Of a stretch of DNA of 64,000 nt, positions 16,004 to 33,993 are shown in pieces. The notes beneath the pieces were generated by a model. The model was not told the DNA's origin. It did no database searches and saw only the letters and a program-made list of their open reading frames with translations. The position numbers were made by a program, and so were the translations under genes. Where the stretch lies: the NCBI GenBank assembly GCA_947471745.1, contig CANJKZ010000724.1:2311001-2375000 (forward strand), given 5' to 3'. The stretch's first letter is position 1; each line of letters begins with the position of its first letter. Source of the DNA: Closterium sp. Naga37s-1. Taxonomy: Eukaryota > Streptophyta > Zygnematophyceae > Desmidiales > Closteriaceae.

Positions 16004-18655
16004 ATGGCAGCTTTCAATCCCCCACACGACGACCCGGTCCACACGATCACTGAAACTACTACCTCTACTACTGACCCATTTGAAGATTTCCCAGACGACC
16101 TACTCGTCCTGATATTCCGCCACGTCATGCAACCCCCCGCCCTCGTGGCATCACCCGCCTCTCCTGCCGACCAGCAGCAGGTCCCTTCGACCTCGGCATC
16201 ATCACCTTCCGCCGCCTCCTCAGCCGCCTCATCCGCCGCCTCCCCCGCCGCTTCCCCCGCCGCCGCCTTCGACGCTCCTTGCTCCGCCGCCCTCTCCGCC
16301 GCCTTCCCCGCCGCTTCCGCCGTCCCCCGCTCCCCTTTCTGCCCGTTCTCCATCGCGCTCGTGTCGTCCCGCTGGCTGCGCCTCGCGTATCTCGCTGTGC
16401 AGTCCATCCACCTCACGTCTCGCCGCGCGATACCCGCGTCAGATCTCGCGCGGTCTGTCGCTCGCATGCCGAATCTCACCTCGTTGCACGTCGCCGTGCG
16501 ACCTGCGGCTTCCCTTACAGACGCGGTTCTAGCGGACATTGTGAATGCGTGTCCCGCGCTTGCGGATCTGACCCTGTCGCCGTACGGATCGTACACGAAC
16601 CAAGGCCTCGATACGCTCTTTTCTCGTTGTACGCGTTTGAAGGAGCTCTCTCTTCACTGTCCTCGTACGGTCACCGCGTTTCCAGGAAGCATCGCGAATA
16701 TAACCAGGCTGATTTCTCTGAGCATTTCTTCAGGCACCCTCTCGCAGTTACCTGACGAAATCGGCGCGCTTCATTCTCTAGAATCCCTTTATTTAGAGAC
16801 AGATAATCTCGAATCGCTGCCCGAAACTTTGGGCAGTCTCAGCAATCTACGGGACCTGGAGCTGGTGGAGTGCACCGCTTTATCCTCCCTGCCCAATACA
16901 ATTGGGCAGCTGTTGAAACTAACTCATATCTGTGCCATGGGGTGCGAGGATCTAGTCACCCTGCCCGATTCATTCTGCCGGTGCTCTGCTTTAGACACCC
17001 TCGACCTTGCCCTGCCAAACCTTTCCAGGCTGCCCGATAATTTCGGGCAGCTGCGCAGCCTACGCTCGCTAAACATTTTTTCCTGCCATGCTCTTGAAAC
17101 GCTACCCGCATCCTTCACCCAGCTATCCTCTCTCCAGCTGTTAGACCTCAGCGAATGTTTTTTTCAGCTGCCCGGAGACTTGGGAAATATGACCAATCTG
17201 AGAAAGCTGATGGTCAGTGATTGCAGTGCGCTCATTAGTCTGCCCGCCTCCCTGCCCCAGCTTTCCCTCCTCGAGTGCCTGCGAATCACGGGCTGCAGCC
17301 AGATTCGTTCTCTGCCCGAGAATTTTGGGCAGCTTTCAGCAGTTGAAGCGCTGTATTTGTGCAACTTAAGTGATCTGCAGAGTCTGCCCGAGTCCATCGG
17401 GAACTTGCAAAAGCTTCAGTCACTGAGGCTACACGGTTGTGACTCACTTCAACTGCTGCCCGAGTCCTTCCCACTGCTTCCCTCTCTCCACACTCTTGAA
17501 ATCAGCAGCTGCGCCTCTCTCTCCGCTCTGCCCGAAAACTTCTGCTCCTTACAGAATCTCCAACAGCTCAGCATCAGCTACTGCCCAAAAAATTTACAGC
17601 TGCCCGCCAGCCTCACGCGCTGCCCGTCCCTGCAACACTTCTTCATCCACTGCTGCCAAGGCCTGACATGCCTGCCTGAAGCCATCGGTTCCACCCATCG
17701 GCTGGTAGAGCTCGATGTGGATCGCTGCAGGGGCATTCGCACTCTGCCGCTGTCCCTTGCTCAGCTGTGCGTGCCGCGCAATGGGTCGGTGGCACGGGTG
17801 AGGATTGCCGGGTGCTGCCGGAAAGCAGATGTGGATTTGGTGCTGAGGGACCTGGTAGATGAGGAGGGGTTGGTGGTGGTGAGGAGGGGACAGGAGGAAC
17901 AGGAGCATGTGGAAAGTAGTGTGGAGGAGGATGAGGAGGAGGAGGAGGAAGAAGAGGAGGAGGAAGAGGAGGAGGAAGAGGAGGGGGAAGAGGAGGAGGA
18001 AGAGGAGGGGGAAGAGGAGGAGAGGAGGGAAGAGGAGGGGGAAGAGGAGGGGAGAGGAGGGGGAAGAGGAGGGGGAAGAGGAGGGGGAAGAGGAGGGGGA
18101 AGAGGAGGGGGAAGAGGAGGGGGAAGAGGAGGGGGAAGAGGAGGGGGAAGAGGAGGGGGAAGAGGAGGGGGAAGAGGAGGGGGAAGAGGAGGGGGAAGAG
18201 GAGGGGGAAGAGGAGGGGGAAGAGGAGGGGGAAGAGGAGGGGGAAGAGGAGGGGGAAGAGGAGGGGGAAGAGGAGGGGGAAGAGGAGGGGGAAGAGGAGG
18301 GGGAAGAGGAGGGGGAAGAGGAGGGGGAAGAGGAGGGGGAAGAGGAGGGGGAAGAGGAGGGGGAAGAGGAGGGGGAAGAGGAGGGGGAAGAGGAGGGGGA
18401 AGAGGAGGGGGAAGAGGAGGGGGAAGAGGAGGGGGAAGAGGAGGGGGAAGAGGACGAGGATTAGGAGGCCAAAGAGGAGGAGGAGGAAGAAGGATGGTGA
18501 AGAGGATCAGGGAGGTGGTGCACGTGGAGTGGAGGGGCAGAATGAGGAGCATGGCAGAGGGAGGTCATCATGAGGGCTTGATGCGCCACCACTGCTCTCC
18601 CAAACAGCCAGCAAGGGAAGCGATCTACAGTCCTGCTGCTCAGTCGTGCTGTTGA
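16004..18655 (+). CDS. F-box-like/LRR protein, copy 2, with (GRGG)n tail
   Basis: A single open frame of 883 residues beginning MAAFNPPHD, closely related to copy 1 through the whole LRR region. Same plan: F-box-like DPFEDFPDDLLVLIFRHVM, an Ala/Ser-rich insert, SIALVSSRWLRLAYLAV, about 17 LRRs, and the CVPRNGSVARVRIAGCCRKAD block. The difference is the C-terminus: a Glu-rich stretch changes at about 18050 into some 33 perfect GRGG units (a 12-bp repeat), then a basic end (RRMVKRIREVVHVEWRGRM). Read in the neighbouring frame, the same repeat gives EEEG, the paralogues' acidic type, so a small indel in the repeat switched the tail from acidic to Arg-Gly-rich. Arg-Gly-rich tails often bind RNA; whether this one does is unknown. 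Confidence 0.8.
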   Translation: MAAFNPPHDDPVHTITETTTSTTDPFEDFPDDLLVLIFRHVMQPPALVASPASPADQQQVPSTSASSPSAASSAASSAASPAASPAAAFDAPCSAALSAAFPAASAVPRSPFCPFSIALVSSRWLRLAYLAVQSIHLTSRRAIPASDLARSVARMPNLTSLHVAVRPAASLTDAVLADIVNACPALADLTLSPYGSYTNQGLDTLFSRCTRLKELSLHCPRTVTAFPGSIANITRLISLSISSGTLSQLPDEIGALHSLESLYLETDNLESLPETLGSLSNLRDLELVECTALSSLPNTIGQLLKLTHICAMGCEDLVTLPDSFCRCSALDTLDLALPNLSRLPDNFGQLRSLRSLNIFSCHALETLPASFTQLSSLQLLDLSECFFQLPGDLGNMTNLRKLMVSDCSALISLPASLPQLSLLECLRITGCSQIRSLPENFGQLSAVEALYLCNLSDLQSLPESIGNLQKLQSLRLHGCDSLQLLPESFPLLPSLHTLEISSCASLSALPENFCSLQNLQQLSISYCPKNLQLPASLTRCPSLQHFFIHCCQGLTCLPEAIGSTHRLVELDVDRCRGIRTLPLSLAQLCVPRNGSVARVRIAGCCRKADVDLVLRDLVDEEGLVVVRRGQEEQEHVESSVEEDEEEEEEEEEEEEEEEEEGEEEEEEEGEEEERREEEGEEEGRGGGRGGGRGGGRGGGRGGGRGGGRGGGRGGGRGGGRGGGRGGGRGGGRGGGRGGGRGGGRGGGRGGGRGGGRGGGRGGGRGGGRGGGRGGGRGGGRGGGRGGGRGGGRGGGRGGGRGGGRGGGRGGGRGGGRGRGLGGQRGGGGRRMVKRIREVVHVEWRGRMRSMAEGGHHEGLMRHHCSPKQPAREAIYSPAAQSCC
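18050..18452. repeat. 12-bp coding minisatellite (GGAAGAGGAGGG)
   Basis: About 33 almost perfect units with no variation over more than 360 bp, which implies recent expansion or homogenisation. It is open in several frames on both strands; the likely reading is GRGG as the C-terminus of F-box/LRR copy 2. Confidence 0.95.
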
Positions 18656-19547
18656 GCCATGCTGCTGTTCACCGCGGCCAGTACCCTGCCTGACATCCGG
18701 TGCTGCATGCTGTAACCCCCCAGGCATGCGAGCAGAGGACCTAGGAGCTTTGGGCGGCCCCTCACGTGCCTGACCTTAAAGCTCACAGCCTGTCCTTGCT
18801 GCCAAAGCGCTACAGTCGCTGAAAGTTGAAACCTCCCCCTCAACTCATCAGAAGACCTGTTGGGTGCTCTGCTCAGTGCTCTCTGGAGTGACCTCGGGTT
18901 ATCGCCGTAGAAGGGTCAGGACTCAGCAGGGCTCAGGCTCCTGTCAGAGTGGGTTGTGGCGTGGAGGAGGGATGGGGAAGGGGTGGAGGAAGGGTCTGGT
19001 ATTGTTGGCTGGATATGTGATGCACAATTGTGCTTTGAGCCACGGTGTGCTTTCATGCAACCCTAGTATGTGTCGCAATGACCATCTGCCCTTTAGTTCC
19101 ATACCGTACTATTGTTTCGTTTAGAATGGTGTGAAACCTGTAGACATCCATTGCTACACATGCTTGGCACACAAAAATGCAGCAATATCCTAAACGCGTA
19201 CTCTCTTGAACTTCCCACAAAGTGCATTCGGGTTTTCCGAATGCCCAACAGCGAGATACTTCCCTGCCAGATTCATCGTCAGACCTCCAACTATCTGACT
19301 CTCTGTCCCTACACCTATTTGGCCGTTCGTCAGAGCGAAGCTGAAGCGGTAGTACTGGCCAGCTTTCTCACTAGTGATGTTTCTATAGCCGTAGATATCC
19401 TCCTAAACGTCACAACATTTATGCAGGTGCTTGCGTAATCCGCTTTGGGTGCTTCTTCTCATCTCTTTCTCGCCTCCAATCTTCGTAGCAACAACTTAGT
19501 TCCCTAAATTTTACGACTCTTTCAACAGCAAACCTCCATCTACCCCA
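18656..19547. other. Intergenic region between F-box/LRR copies 2 and 3
   Basis: The first roughly 300 bp are related to the region downstream of copy 3 (21590-21830), sharing ggcccctcacgtg and actcatcagaagacctg blocks, so downstream flank travelled with the gene. The rest is unique AT-richer sequence. No coding exon seen. Confidence 0.6.
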
Positions 19548-21438
19548 ATGGCTTCCAATCCCCCAGACGAGCCGGTCCGTAAGACCATTGCAACCACGAG
19601 AACTTCTAGTAACCCGTTTGACCGTTTCCCAGATGACCTTCTCGTCCTGATATTCCGCCACGTCATGCACTCCCCCGCGGCCTCCTCCGCCGCCTCGTCC
19701 GCCTCCCCGTCCTCCTCGTCCTCCTCCCGCATCTCCCCGTTCTCCCTCGCGCTCGTGTCGTCCCGCTGGCTGCGCCTCGCGTATCTCGCCGTGCAGTCCA
19801 TCCAGGTGACGCCTAGCCAGGCGATACCCGCATCGGAGCTTGCGCGGTCCGTCTCTCGCATGGTAAATCTCACCTCGCTGCTCGTCGCCGTGCGCGCTCC
19901 GGCGTCCGTCCGAGGGACAGACGCGGTACAAGCGCCGGACATTGCGGATGCGAACCAATGTCTCGATGCGCTCTTTTCCCGTTGCACGCTCTTGACGGAT
20001 CTCGATCTTAACTGTTCGCGAACGGTCACCGCGCTTCCAGGAAGCATCGCGAATTTGACTCGGCTGGTTTTTCTTACCATTTCGTCGGACACCCTCTCAC
20101 TTACCTGATGAAATCGGCGCGCTTCACGCTCTAGAATCCCTTTATTTGGAAGCAGATAGTCTAGAATCGCTGCCCGGAAGTTTGGGCAGCCTCAGCAATC
20201 TACGGGACCTGGAGCTGGTTAGGTGTACCTCGTTATCCTCCCTGCCCGACACACTCGGGCAGCTATTGAAACTATCTAATTTCTGTGCCAAGGGGTCCGA
20301 GGAGCTAGTCACCCTGCCCGATTCATTGTGTCGGTGCTCTGCCTTAGACACCCTTAAACTTACCCTGCCAGACCTTTCCAGGCTGCCCAATGATTTTGGG
20401 CAGCTGCGCAGCCTGCGCTCGATAAGAATTTGTTCCTGCGATTCCCTTGACGCCCTGCCCGCATCCTTCACCCAGCTATCCTCTCTCCAGCAGTTGTACC
20501 TCGACGAATATTTTTTTCAGCTACCCGAAGACTTGGGAAATTTGACCAATCTGAGAAAGCTGACGGTCAGTGATTGCAGTGAACTCACTCGCCTGCCCGC
20601 CTCTCTGCCCCAGCTTTCCCTCCTCGAATGCCTGCAAATCACCGGCTGCAGCCAGATCCGTTCCCTGCCCGAGAATATCGGGCAGCTTTCAACCCTCGAA
20701 GCACTCTCTTTGTGCAACCTGAGTCTGCAGAGGCTGCCAGAGTCCATTGGGGAGCTGCAGAAGCTTCAGTCACTGAGGCTACACGGTTGTGACTCACTTC
20801 GATTGCTGCCCGAGTCCTTCCCACTGCTTCCCTCTCTGCACACTCTTGAAATCAGCAGCTGCGGCTCTCTCTCCTCTCTGCCCGAAAACTTCAGCGCCTT
20901 GCAAAATCTCCAACAGCTCAGCATCAGCTACTGCCCGAGAATTTCGCAGCTGCCCGCCAGCCTCACACGCTGCCCGTCCTTGCAGCGGCTCTTCATCCGC
21001 TGCTGCTCAGGCCTCTTTTGCCTGCCTGAAGCCATCGTTTCCACCCCTCGGCCTGTAGAGCTTGATGTGGATCGCTGCAGGGGCGTTCGCACTCTGCCCT
21101 TCTCCCTTGCTCAGCTGTGCGTGCCGCGGAATGGGTCGGTGGCACGGGTGCGGATTACTGGGTGCTTCCGGAAAGCAGATGTGGATTCGGTGCTTAGAGA
21201 TTTGGTGGATGAGCAGGGGGTGGTGGTGGAGAGGAGGGAACAGGGCGAGGTGGAAGATGGTGAGGAAGAGGAAGAGGAGGAAGAGGAGGAGGAAGAGGAG
21301 GAGGATGAGGAGGAGGATGAGGAGGAGGATGAGGAGGAAGGTAAAGAGGAAGAGGAGGAGGAAGAGGAGGAAGAGGAGGAGGAAGAGGAGGAGGAAGAGG
21401 AGGAGGATGAGGAGGAAGGTGAAGACGAAGAGGATTAG
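19548..21438 (+). pseudogene. F-box-like/LRR copy 3, frameshifted
   Basis: Starts MASNPPDEP with the conserved F-box-like DPF-type helix (NPFDRFPDDLLVLIFRHVM), a shorter Ser/Ala insert and SLALVSSRWLRLAYLAV. Two lesions separate it from its paralogues. About 17 codons (the ACPALADLTLSPYGSYT segment of copy 2) are missing in frame near 19945. A 2-bp deletion at about 20095 (ctctcacttacc against ctctcgcagttacc) shifts the frame, so translation stops at 20106-20108. Beyond the break the LRR array (frame from 20101), the CVPRNGSVARVR block and a long Glu/Asp tail are intact to a stop at 21436-21438. The downstream frame has a Met at 20146, so a truncated LRR-only protein is possible, but loss of function is the simplest reading. 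Confidence 0.8.
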
Positions 21439-22644
21439 GAATAGGAGGAAGAGGAGGAAGAGTAGGAGGAAGAGGGTCAGGGCGGTGGTGCACGCCGAGG
21501 GCCAGAATGAGGAGCATGGCAGAGAGAGGTCACGTGGACTGGAAGTGCCAATATTCAGTCCTGCCGTTCAGTCCTGCCGTTCAGTCCTGTCATTCAAGGC
21601 CCGATACCCTGAGTGCGAGGCACACCCGCTGCTGCAGCCACGAGCCGTGGCTGGCTGGCCCCTCACGTGATTGACCTGACCTGAGAGCTCGCTCGCTCGA
21701 CGACCACAGCTCAAAGCCTGTCCCAGTTGCCAAGGTATCTCAATCTCCAAGGAGGTTGATTCAAAGCTGAAACCTTCGCCCCACTCATCAGAAGACCTGC
21801 TGGTTGCGCACCCGAGTTGCCTCTGGTCCTCCATGCCGCATAAGGGTCATGATTCATGAGTGAGTCAGGACTCAGGAAGGGCTCGGTTGGGCCTTAGTCG
21901 AACATGATGGGCTGTGGTGGGGAGGGAGGAGGGAGGGGGAGGGAGATGGGGATGAAGGGACTGGTAGAGGGAATGGTAGGAGGGACGGCTGGATATGTGG
22001 TGTGTTGGAGTGTGAAGGGAATTATACTTAGCATTCCCGTAGGTGCAGCAGTATCGCACCTGACCTTATCGAAGCAGCAACATCCGCAGTATCGGATCAG
22101 CCCGTATCAAGGGCAGGAAGGTCAACAGTTGCAAGAGTCAACTGTCGCGACTGTTGACCATCTGGACCGACGCTTGACCTACCATCGAGGAATGGCAACA
22201 GGCGTAACCGTACAAGTTACATGGAGCGACTCGGTAACAAGAAAGTAGCGCAAAAGTCAGAGTCACTGTAGAATCGCCTGTAAAGCAGTTGTAATAAGGG
22301 AATGGAGTACATGGCTAGACTAGGACTATTTATATTATTTGTATTCTATCTTTTAAATCAACTTGGTCATTTACATTCACTATGATCTGAGTTCTTACAA
22401 GACTTCCGCTACCAACTCTATCAAGGCACTTCCTATCCTATCCAAGATCCTTCAACTCTAACATGGTGTGCTGTTGTGCTCTCGGTGCCGCTGAACTGAA
22501 CCTCCTTACCTTGCACCCTTTACTACATCTCTCCACATTCTGCTGTGTTCCCACTGTTTCCTTGGGAGTTTGTGTTTGCTTTTAGAACGTCGTGAAAACT
22601 TGTCGACTTCCATTTTCCATTATGCACACACACACACGCACACG

Positions 22645-22675
<31 letters not shown>

Positions 22676-23087
22676 ATATGGTTACTAACGGTCTAAAGTA
22701 GTGAAGCAGTACAGGAATCGCACATTATCGTGCTCAACAGCTTGAGCTGAACGAGACACGCCCTCCTCATCTCATTCCATCCAAGTTTGTTTCTTGTTAT
22801 CCTGTGCTGACCTCAGCCTCCCGTCCCAGGGACCACCAACGAATGCCATTGTCGTGGCCAGATTACTAGCAGCATTTCACACGCTTGCTTCCCTCAATAT
22901 CCCGCACCTACTATCAAGGAGAAACCAAAAAATTTTGTCCAAAAGAAAATTGGTGTTCTTTATTGCCGCGTTCCAGGCGCCAGGCGTGCGCTAGTAGTTT
23001 AGCGGTATATAGGGCTAGTGTCTTCTCTTCACCCGAGCACTTTCCTCTTCACGCGTAGACTCGTCTCACGCAGCGCGCCCACTAGCC
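21439..23087. other. Intergenic region upstream of the UMP kinase gene
   Basis: Contains a Glu-codon repeat remnant (to 21475), flank shared with copy 2, an inverted pair GGTCAACAGT/ACTGTTGACC around 22120-22161, and a (CATATG)n run at about 22648-22680. No exon is supported. The UMP kinase promoter must lie in the last part. Confidence 0.6.
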
Positions 23088-30081
<6,994 letters not shown>

Positions 30082-30903
30082 TGTTTTCTCGTGCCGAGCT
30101 TCCTACGTACTTGCCCCCCTTGACCAACTACTTTCGTGTGTTCCCGTTGTTTTTTTTTTGGAAAATTGTGTTCGCCTGTCTACAAGCGCTAATGGCCTTT
30201 TCCAATTCCATCTGTTGGTTGTAGTATTTGTTTTCCCTGGAGAGTGCACTGCATTTTCAAGTTTATTCACCTGCGTTCGTGTGGATGTGTTTGGGTGCTT
30301 TGAAACATTACTTGTTCTCACCCGAAGATGCTACACATGTTTGGCAAACAAAAAACGTATGAGCTACCCGAATCTGGGCCAATCTTAATGTGAGGGTACA
30401 GCAAGTCAGGTCCTCAAATGGTTGGGCTAAATGCCATTAATGCTGAAGCTTGAGTCTTTTTTTATTTGATTGTATAATTAGTCTGATGTGTACCCTTTGA
30501 TCATCGTTTAGAGCACAACCTGGATATCGGGGTTCCTAAGCACACTGGTAGCGAAACCTACGATGGGATGCTGAAGTGGAGGATTTGTTACGCAATTTCA
30601 ACGACACCTATGTTCGTTATTCGCCCGTTACCATTGTGACGCATGCGAAGTCAGTAACCACACACACTTCGACCCCACACTCAAACCCCACCAGTCACAC
30701 GCCCTGAACTTGTGTCACTGTCTTGAAATTGATGCGTAGCAAATGCCACTGTCTCGAGCCGCGCCCTGTTGCGTTCTAGCCAATTTCCACGACCAGCCCC
30801 GCGCGTTCCGCAAAGCAAGATAACAAGCGAGAATATACAAAGTCTAAAAGGCCGCAAAGTCACGGTGGCGACTGCTTGACCGCGTTGACCGGGAGGGACC
30901 GGC
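30082..30903. other. Intergenic region downstream of the UMP kinase gene
   Basis: AT-richer sequence with T runs (30150-30160, 30455-30465). No exon supported. It probably holds the kinase 3' UTR and the promoter of the gene at 30904. Confidence 0.55.
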
Positions 30904-33326
30904 ATGACTCCGCCGCGCCGATCAACGGAGAGCGCTCCCACTCCGCAGGCTCCGCGGGATCGGCGGGAGGTGGCGGCTGCGGCGGCGGCGGAGGCGGCGG
31001 AGGCGGCGGCGGGCATGATGCCGCGCGGGGGGGTGTCTTGGTACGGCATCCGCGGGAGGCTGATGGGGGCGGTGAAGCAGGTGCTGCACGCTGCACTGCA
31101 CGAGCTGGGCTTCGTGCTCTCGCACAAGAACCGCATGGCCTACTTCAAACAGGTCCGCTGCTCCCACGCGCACGCTCACGCTGACGCTTCTGAGTCCACT
31201 TAAACAACACCCAGTCGTTCCTTTCCACCCTCTCCTAGGCCCCCTGCTCGGTCCCCTTCCCTCCACACCTCCTCCTCCTCCTCCTCCTCCTCCTCCTCCT
31301 CCTCCTCCTCCTCCTCCTCCTCCTCCTCCCATTGTTCCTCCCACCCCTTCCAGCCCCTCCTTCCCCTATCCCCTCTCGTCCTTCGCCCTAATTTCTCTCC
31401 TCAGTTCGCTTTTCCCAGAACTGAACGTTTCGGCCAGACCACGTTGCTGTATCATTTGTCTGCTGCTTTGCGTATTTGGTGGTTAGGCCACATCACACCT
31501 GACCTGACCTTGTAATTCTCGTTCTCTTCCCCTTCCTTGCGACATGTTTCATTCATTCTCAATCTCTCCCTATCCTCTCCATTGCCTTTCCTGGATGGAA
31601 ACATCCCCGACTCTTCATCACGCCCTCTCCCCACACCACCGCCTCGGCGGCAGGAGCAACAGAACACAACACACCCGTGATACCTTTTTCGAGCCTCAGT
31701 GCATGCGAGAGAACGATACATGAAAAAGTCAGGGCGGAGGGAAGCCAAATCGTCACCCTACCAAAACCCCCCTCGCCCCACACCACCCCCTCCCACCTGG
31801 CAGGAGCTACACCACACGCCGCTGCACCTGCTACAAGCCTCAGTGCATGCGAGGGAGCGGTACATGAAAGAGACGGGGCGGAGGGAAGCCAAGGTATGGC
31901 CCATATGCAAGGCGCAGGCGTGCATGTTTCTAGACGAGCTGAAGGTGCCTGTGCCTGCTGCTCTCCTGCTGCCGTCCGAAGGCGGCAGCTGGGTAGCCCC
32001 TGTTGGGTGGGGTGATCCGAGGCGTGTGAGAAAGAGGATCAGGGGGAGGAGGAGTCGGGCTGCGGAGAGAAGGGCACGTGGAGGGGATGGGACAGGGGGG
32101 AGTGGGGGGGTTGGGGAGGGTTTAGGGAGTAGGGGAGAGGAGGTGGAAAAGGAGGAGGTGGTGGCGGAGAAGGAGGAGGAGGAGGAGGAGGAGGAGGAGG
32201 AGGAGGAGGAGGAGGAGGAGGAGGAGGAGGAGGAGGAGGAGGAGGAGGCGGCGGAAGAGGAGGAGGGAGAGGAGGAGAAGGAGGGAGACGAAGAGGAGGT
32301 GGTGGAGTTTCCAATGCGTGAGAGAAGGGATGCGAGGAGGAAAGGCCGGCAGCAGCAGAAGGGTGTTGCAAATTCAGAGAATCCAGAGGGCTTACCTCCT
32401 TCCAGAGGACGTGCTGCTTGGAAGGAGGGGAGGGAGAGAGGTGCGGATGGAAAGGAAGAGATGGAGGAGGCACAGGAGGAAGAGGAGGGAGAGGAGGGAG
32501 AAGAGGGAGAGGGGGAGGGGAACGAAGAGATTGGACAGATGGGTTTGGGAAGGGGTGTGAAGAGGAGGAACAGGCGGCAGCAAAAGGGGCGTGAAGGGCA
32601 TGGCAAGGGGCGCTTTGCTGGGAAGATTTCAGAAGGGAAAGATAGGGATGGTAGAGAGGAGGTGGACAAGGAGGGAGGAACGAAAGGTCTTACGAAGGAT
32701 GTTAGGAGGGCGAAGAGGATTAGGAGGGCTGAGGAGGCGACAGGGGGAGTGAGCAGCGTCGGTAGGGAGGTTGGTGGTGGTACTGATGAGCGTGGTGGCA
32801 GTGATGATGAGGTTCGGCATGGAGGCAGGGCCGCTGCCACGGATCATATGTCCACTCCAACCATCCCCACCATCCCCACCATCCCAACCGCCCCTCACAT
32901 GCCTCCTCCCCCATACGCCCCCCGCCCTCCACCAACCCACAGCGTACCCCCCAACACTCCGCCTCTCCCACACATGCCTGGTATATCCACCCCACTCCAG
33001 TTCTCCGTCCCACCCCCACCCCCCACTGGCTCCTGTGCGCTCCTGCTGAGGCACGCTCGAAGCAACGTGGCTGCTATTGTGGAGGGAGCAAAGGCGAGTA
33101 TGGCAGCGATGGTGGAGCCTCTGACTGCAGAAGAGGAGAAGCAACGGGAGGAGCATGCGAGGGAGCTGTGGGCTATAGTTGACTGGGTGAAGGGGGAGAC
33201 GCACAGGTTGGTGGAGGATATGAAAGAGCAGATGGAGGAGGAGTTGAGGAAGTTCATGGAGATTGCGCAGGAGAAGGTGAGGAGGAGTAAAGAAAGGCGA
33301 GCAGCTATACGCAACAGCCGTGCTGC

Positions 33327-33376
<50 letters not shown>

Positions 33377-33993
33377 GTGGTGATGGTGATGGTGCTGCTG
33401 GTGATGGTGGTGGTGGTGGTGTTGGTGATGGTGCTGGTGATGGTGGTGGTGGTTGTGGTGGTGGTGGTGGTGGTGGTGGTGGTGGTGGTGGTGGTGGTGG
33501 TGGTGGTGGTGGTGGTGGTGGTGGTGGTGGTGGTGGTGGTGGTGGTGGTGGTGGTGGTGGTGGTGGTGGTGGTGGTGGTGGTGGTGGTGGTGGTGGTGGT
33601 GGTGGTGGTGGTGGTGGTGGTGGTGGTGGTGGTGGTGGTGGTGGTGGTGGTGGTGGTGGTGGTGATGGTGAGGGTGGTGGTGGTGGTGGTGGTGGTGGTG
33701 GTGGTGGTGGTGATGGTGCGGGTGGTGGTGGTGGTGATGGTGCGGGTGGTGGTGTTGGTGATGTTGCTGGTGGTGCGGGATGTGAAGGTGCGGGTGTTGA
33801 TGGTGCTGGTTATGCGGGTGGTGCTGGTGGTGGTGGTGGTCATGGTAGTGGCAGTGATAGTGCTGCTGGTGGTGGTAGTGGTAGTGGTGATGGTAGTGGT
33901 GGTGGTGGTGGTGCTAGTGGTAATGGTGGTGCTTGTGGTAATGATGGTGCTAGTGGTAATGGTGGTGCTAGTGGTACTGTGTCACCTGTATAA
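30904..33993 (+). CDS. Unrecognised two-exon protein with coiled coil and poly-Gly tail
   Basis: Exon 1 30904-31152 and exon 2 31804-33993 join in phase 0 to give 812 residues. I do not recognise the family. The non-repetitive core spans the junction: GVSWYGIRGRLMGAVKQVLH, HELGFVLSHKNRMAYFKQ, then ELHHTPLHLLQASVHARERY, MKETGRREAKVWPICKAQAC and MFLDELKVPVPAALLLP. It is followed by basic and Glu-rich low complexity (poly-Glu about 32172-32280), a Pro-rich stretch, a predicted coiled coil (EEEKQREEHARELWAIVDWV to AQEKVRRSKERRAAIRNS), poly-Ala and about 200 residues of nearly pure Gly from a GGT repeat. A decoy copy of exon 2's start lies at 31654, as for the conserved genes, which supports this being a real spliced gene. 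The end is uncertain because the tail rests on a microsatellite. Confidence 0.55.
31268..31332. repeat. (TCC)n in intron of the 30.9-kb gene
   Basis: About 21 trinucleotide units. Confidence 0.95.
31654..31752 (+). repeat. Upstream decoy of exon 2 of the unrecognised gene
   Basis: After cag at 31653 the sequence matches the real exon start at 31804 (gagcaacagaacac... versus gagctacaccacac...), then ASVHARERYMKKSGRREAK, and diverges. It is about 150 bp upstream of the real acceptor. Confidence 0.88.
33305..33975. repeat. (GCT)n then (GGT)n trinucleotide repeats
   Basis: A GCT run (33320-33375) gives poly-Ala and a long, nearly pure GGT run (about 33430-33720) gives poly-Gly in the likely reading frame. 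Poly-Val, poly-Trp and poly-Thr readings in other frames are artefacts. Confidence 0.95.

Larger units (their letters stand above)
10964..18655 (+). repeat. Tandem segmental duplication (RMI1 tail plus F-box/LRR gene)
   Basis: Sequence from about 10964 (tagtgtttccttgcgg..., running through ctcaaca at about 11051) recurs at about 14264-14342. The match continues in order: RMI1 last exon (11245 versus 14800), the flank with ggttcagta and cggttcaca-like blocks (11710-11810 versus 15050-15110), the cacgccgcaccgcac block (about 11965 versus 15768), the conserved 5' leader, and then the F-box/LRR gene (12201 versus 16004). The copy-1/copy-2 junction is near 14257. Copy 2 is longer because of two insertions (14343-14680 and 15176-15708) and an expanded coding repeat. 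Confidence 0.88.

Noticed and set aside
12201-21438. TIR-NBS-LRR resistance genes
   Set aside because: The LRRs resemble those of resistance proteins, but no TIR, coiled-coil or NB-ARC motif (P-loop, GLPL) is present and the N-terminus is F-box-like.
22620-22680. CATATG run as a promoter element
   Set aside because: It is a simple (CATATG)n microsatellite about 400 bp upstream of the UMP kinase start, with no evidence of function.
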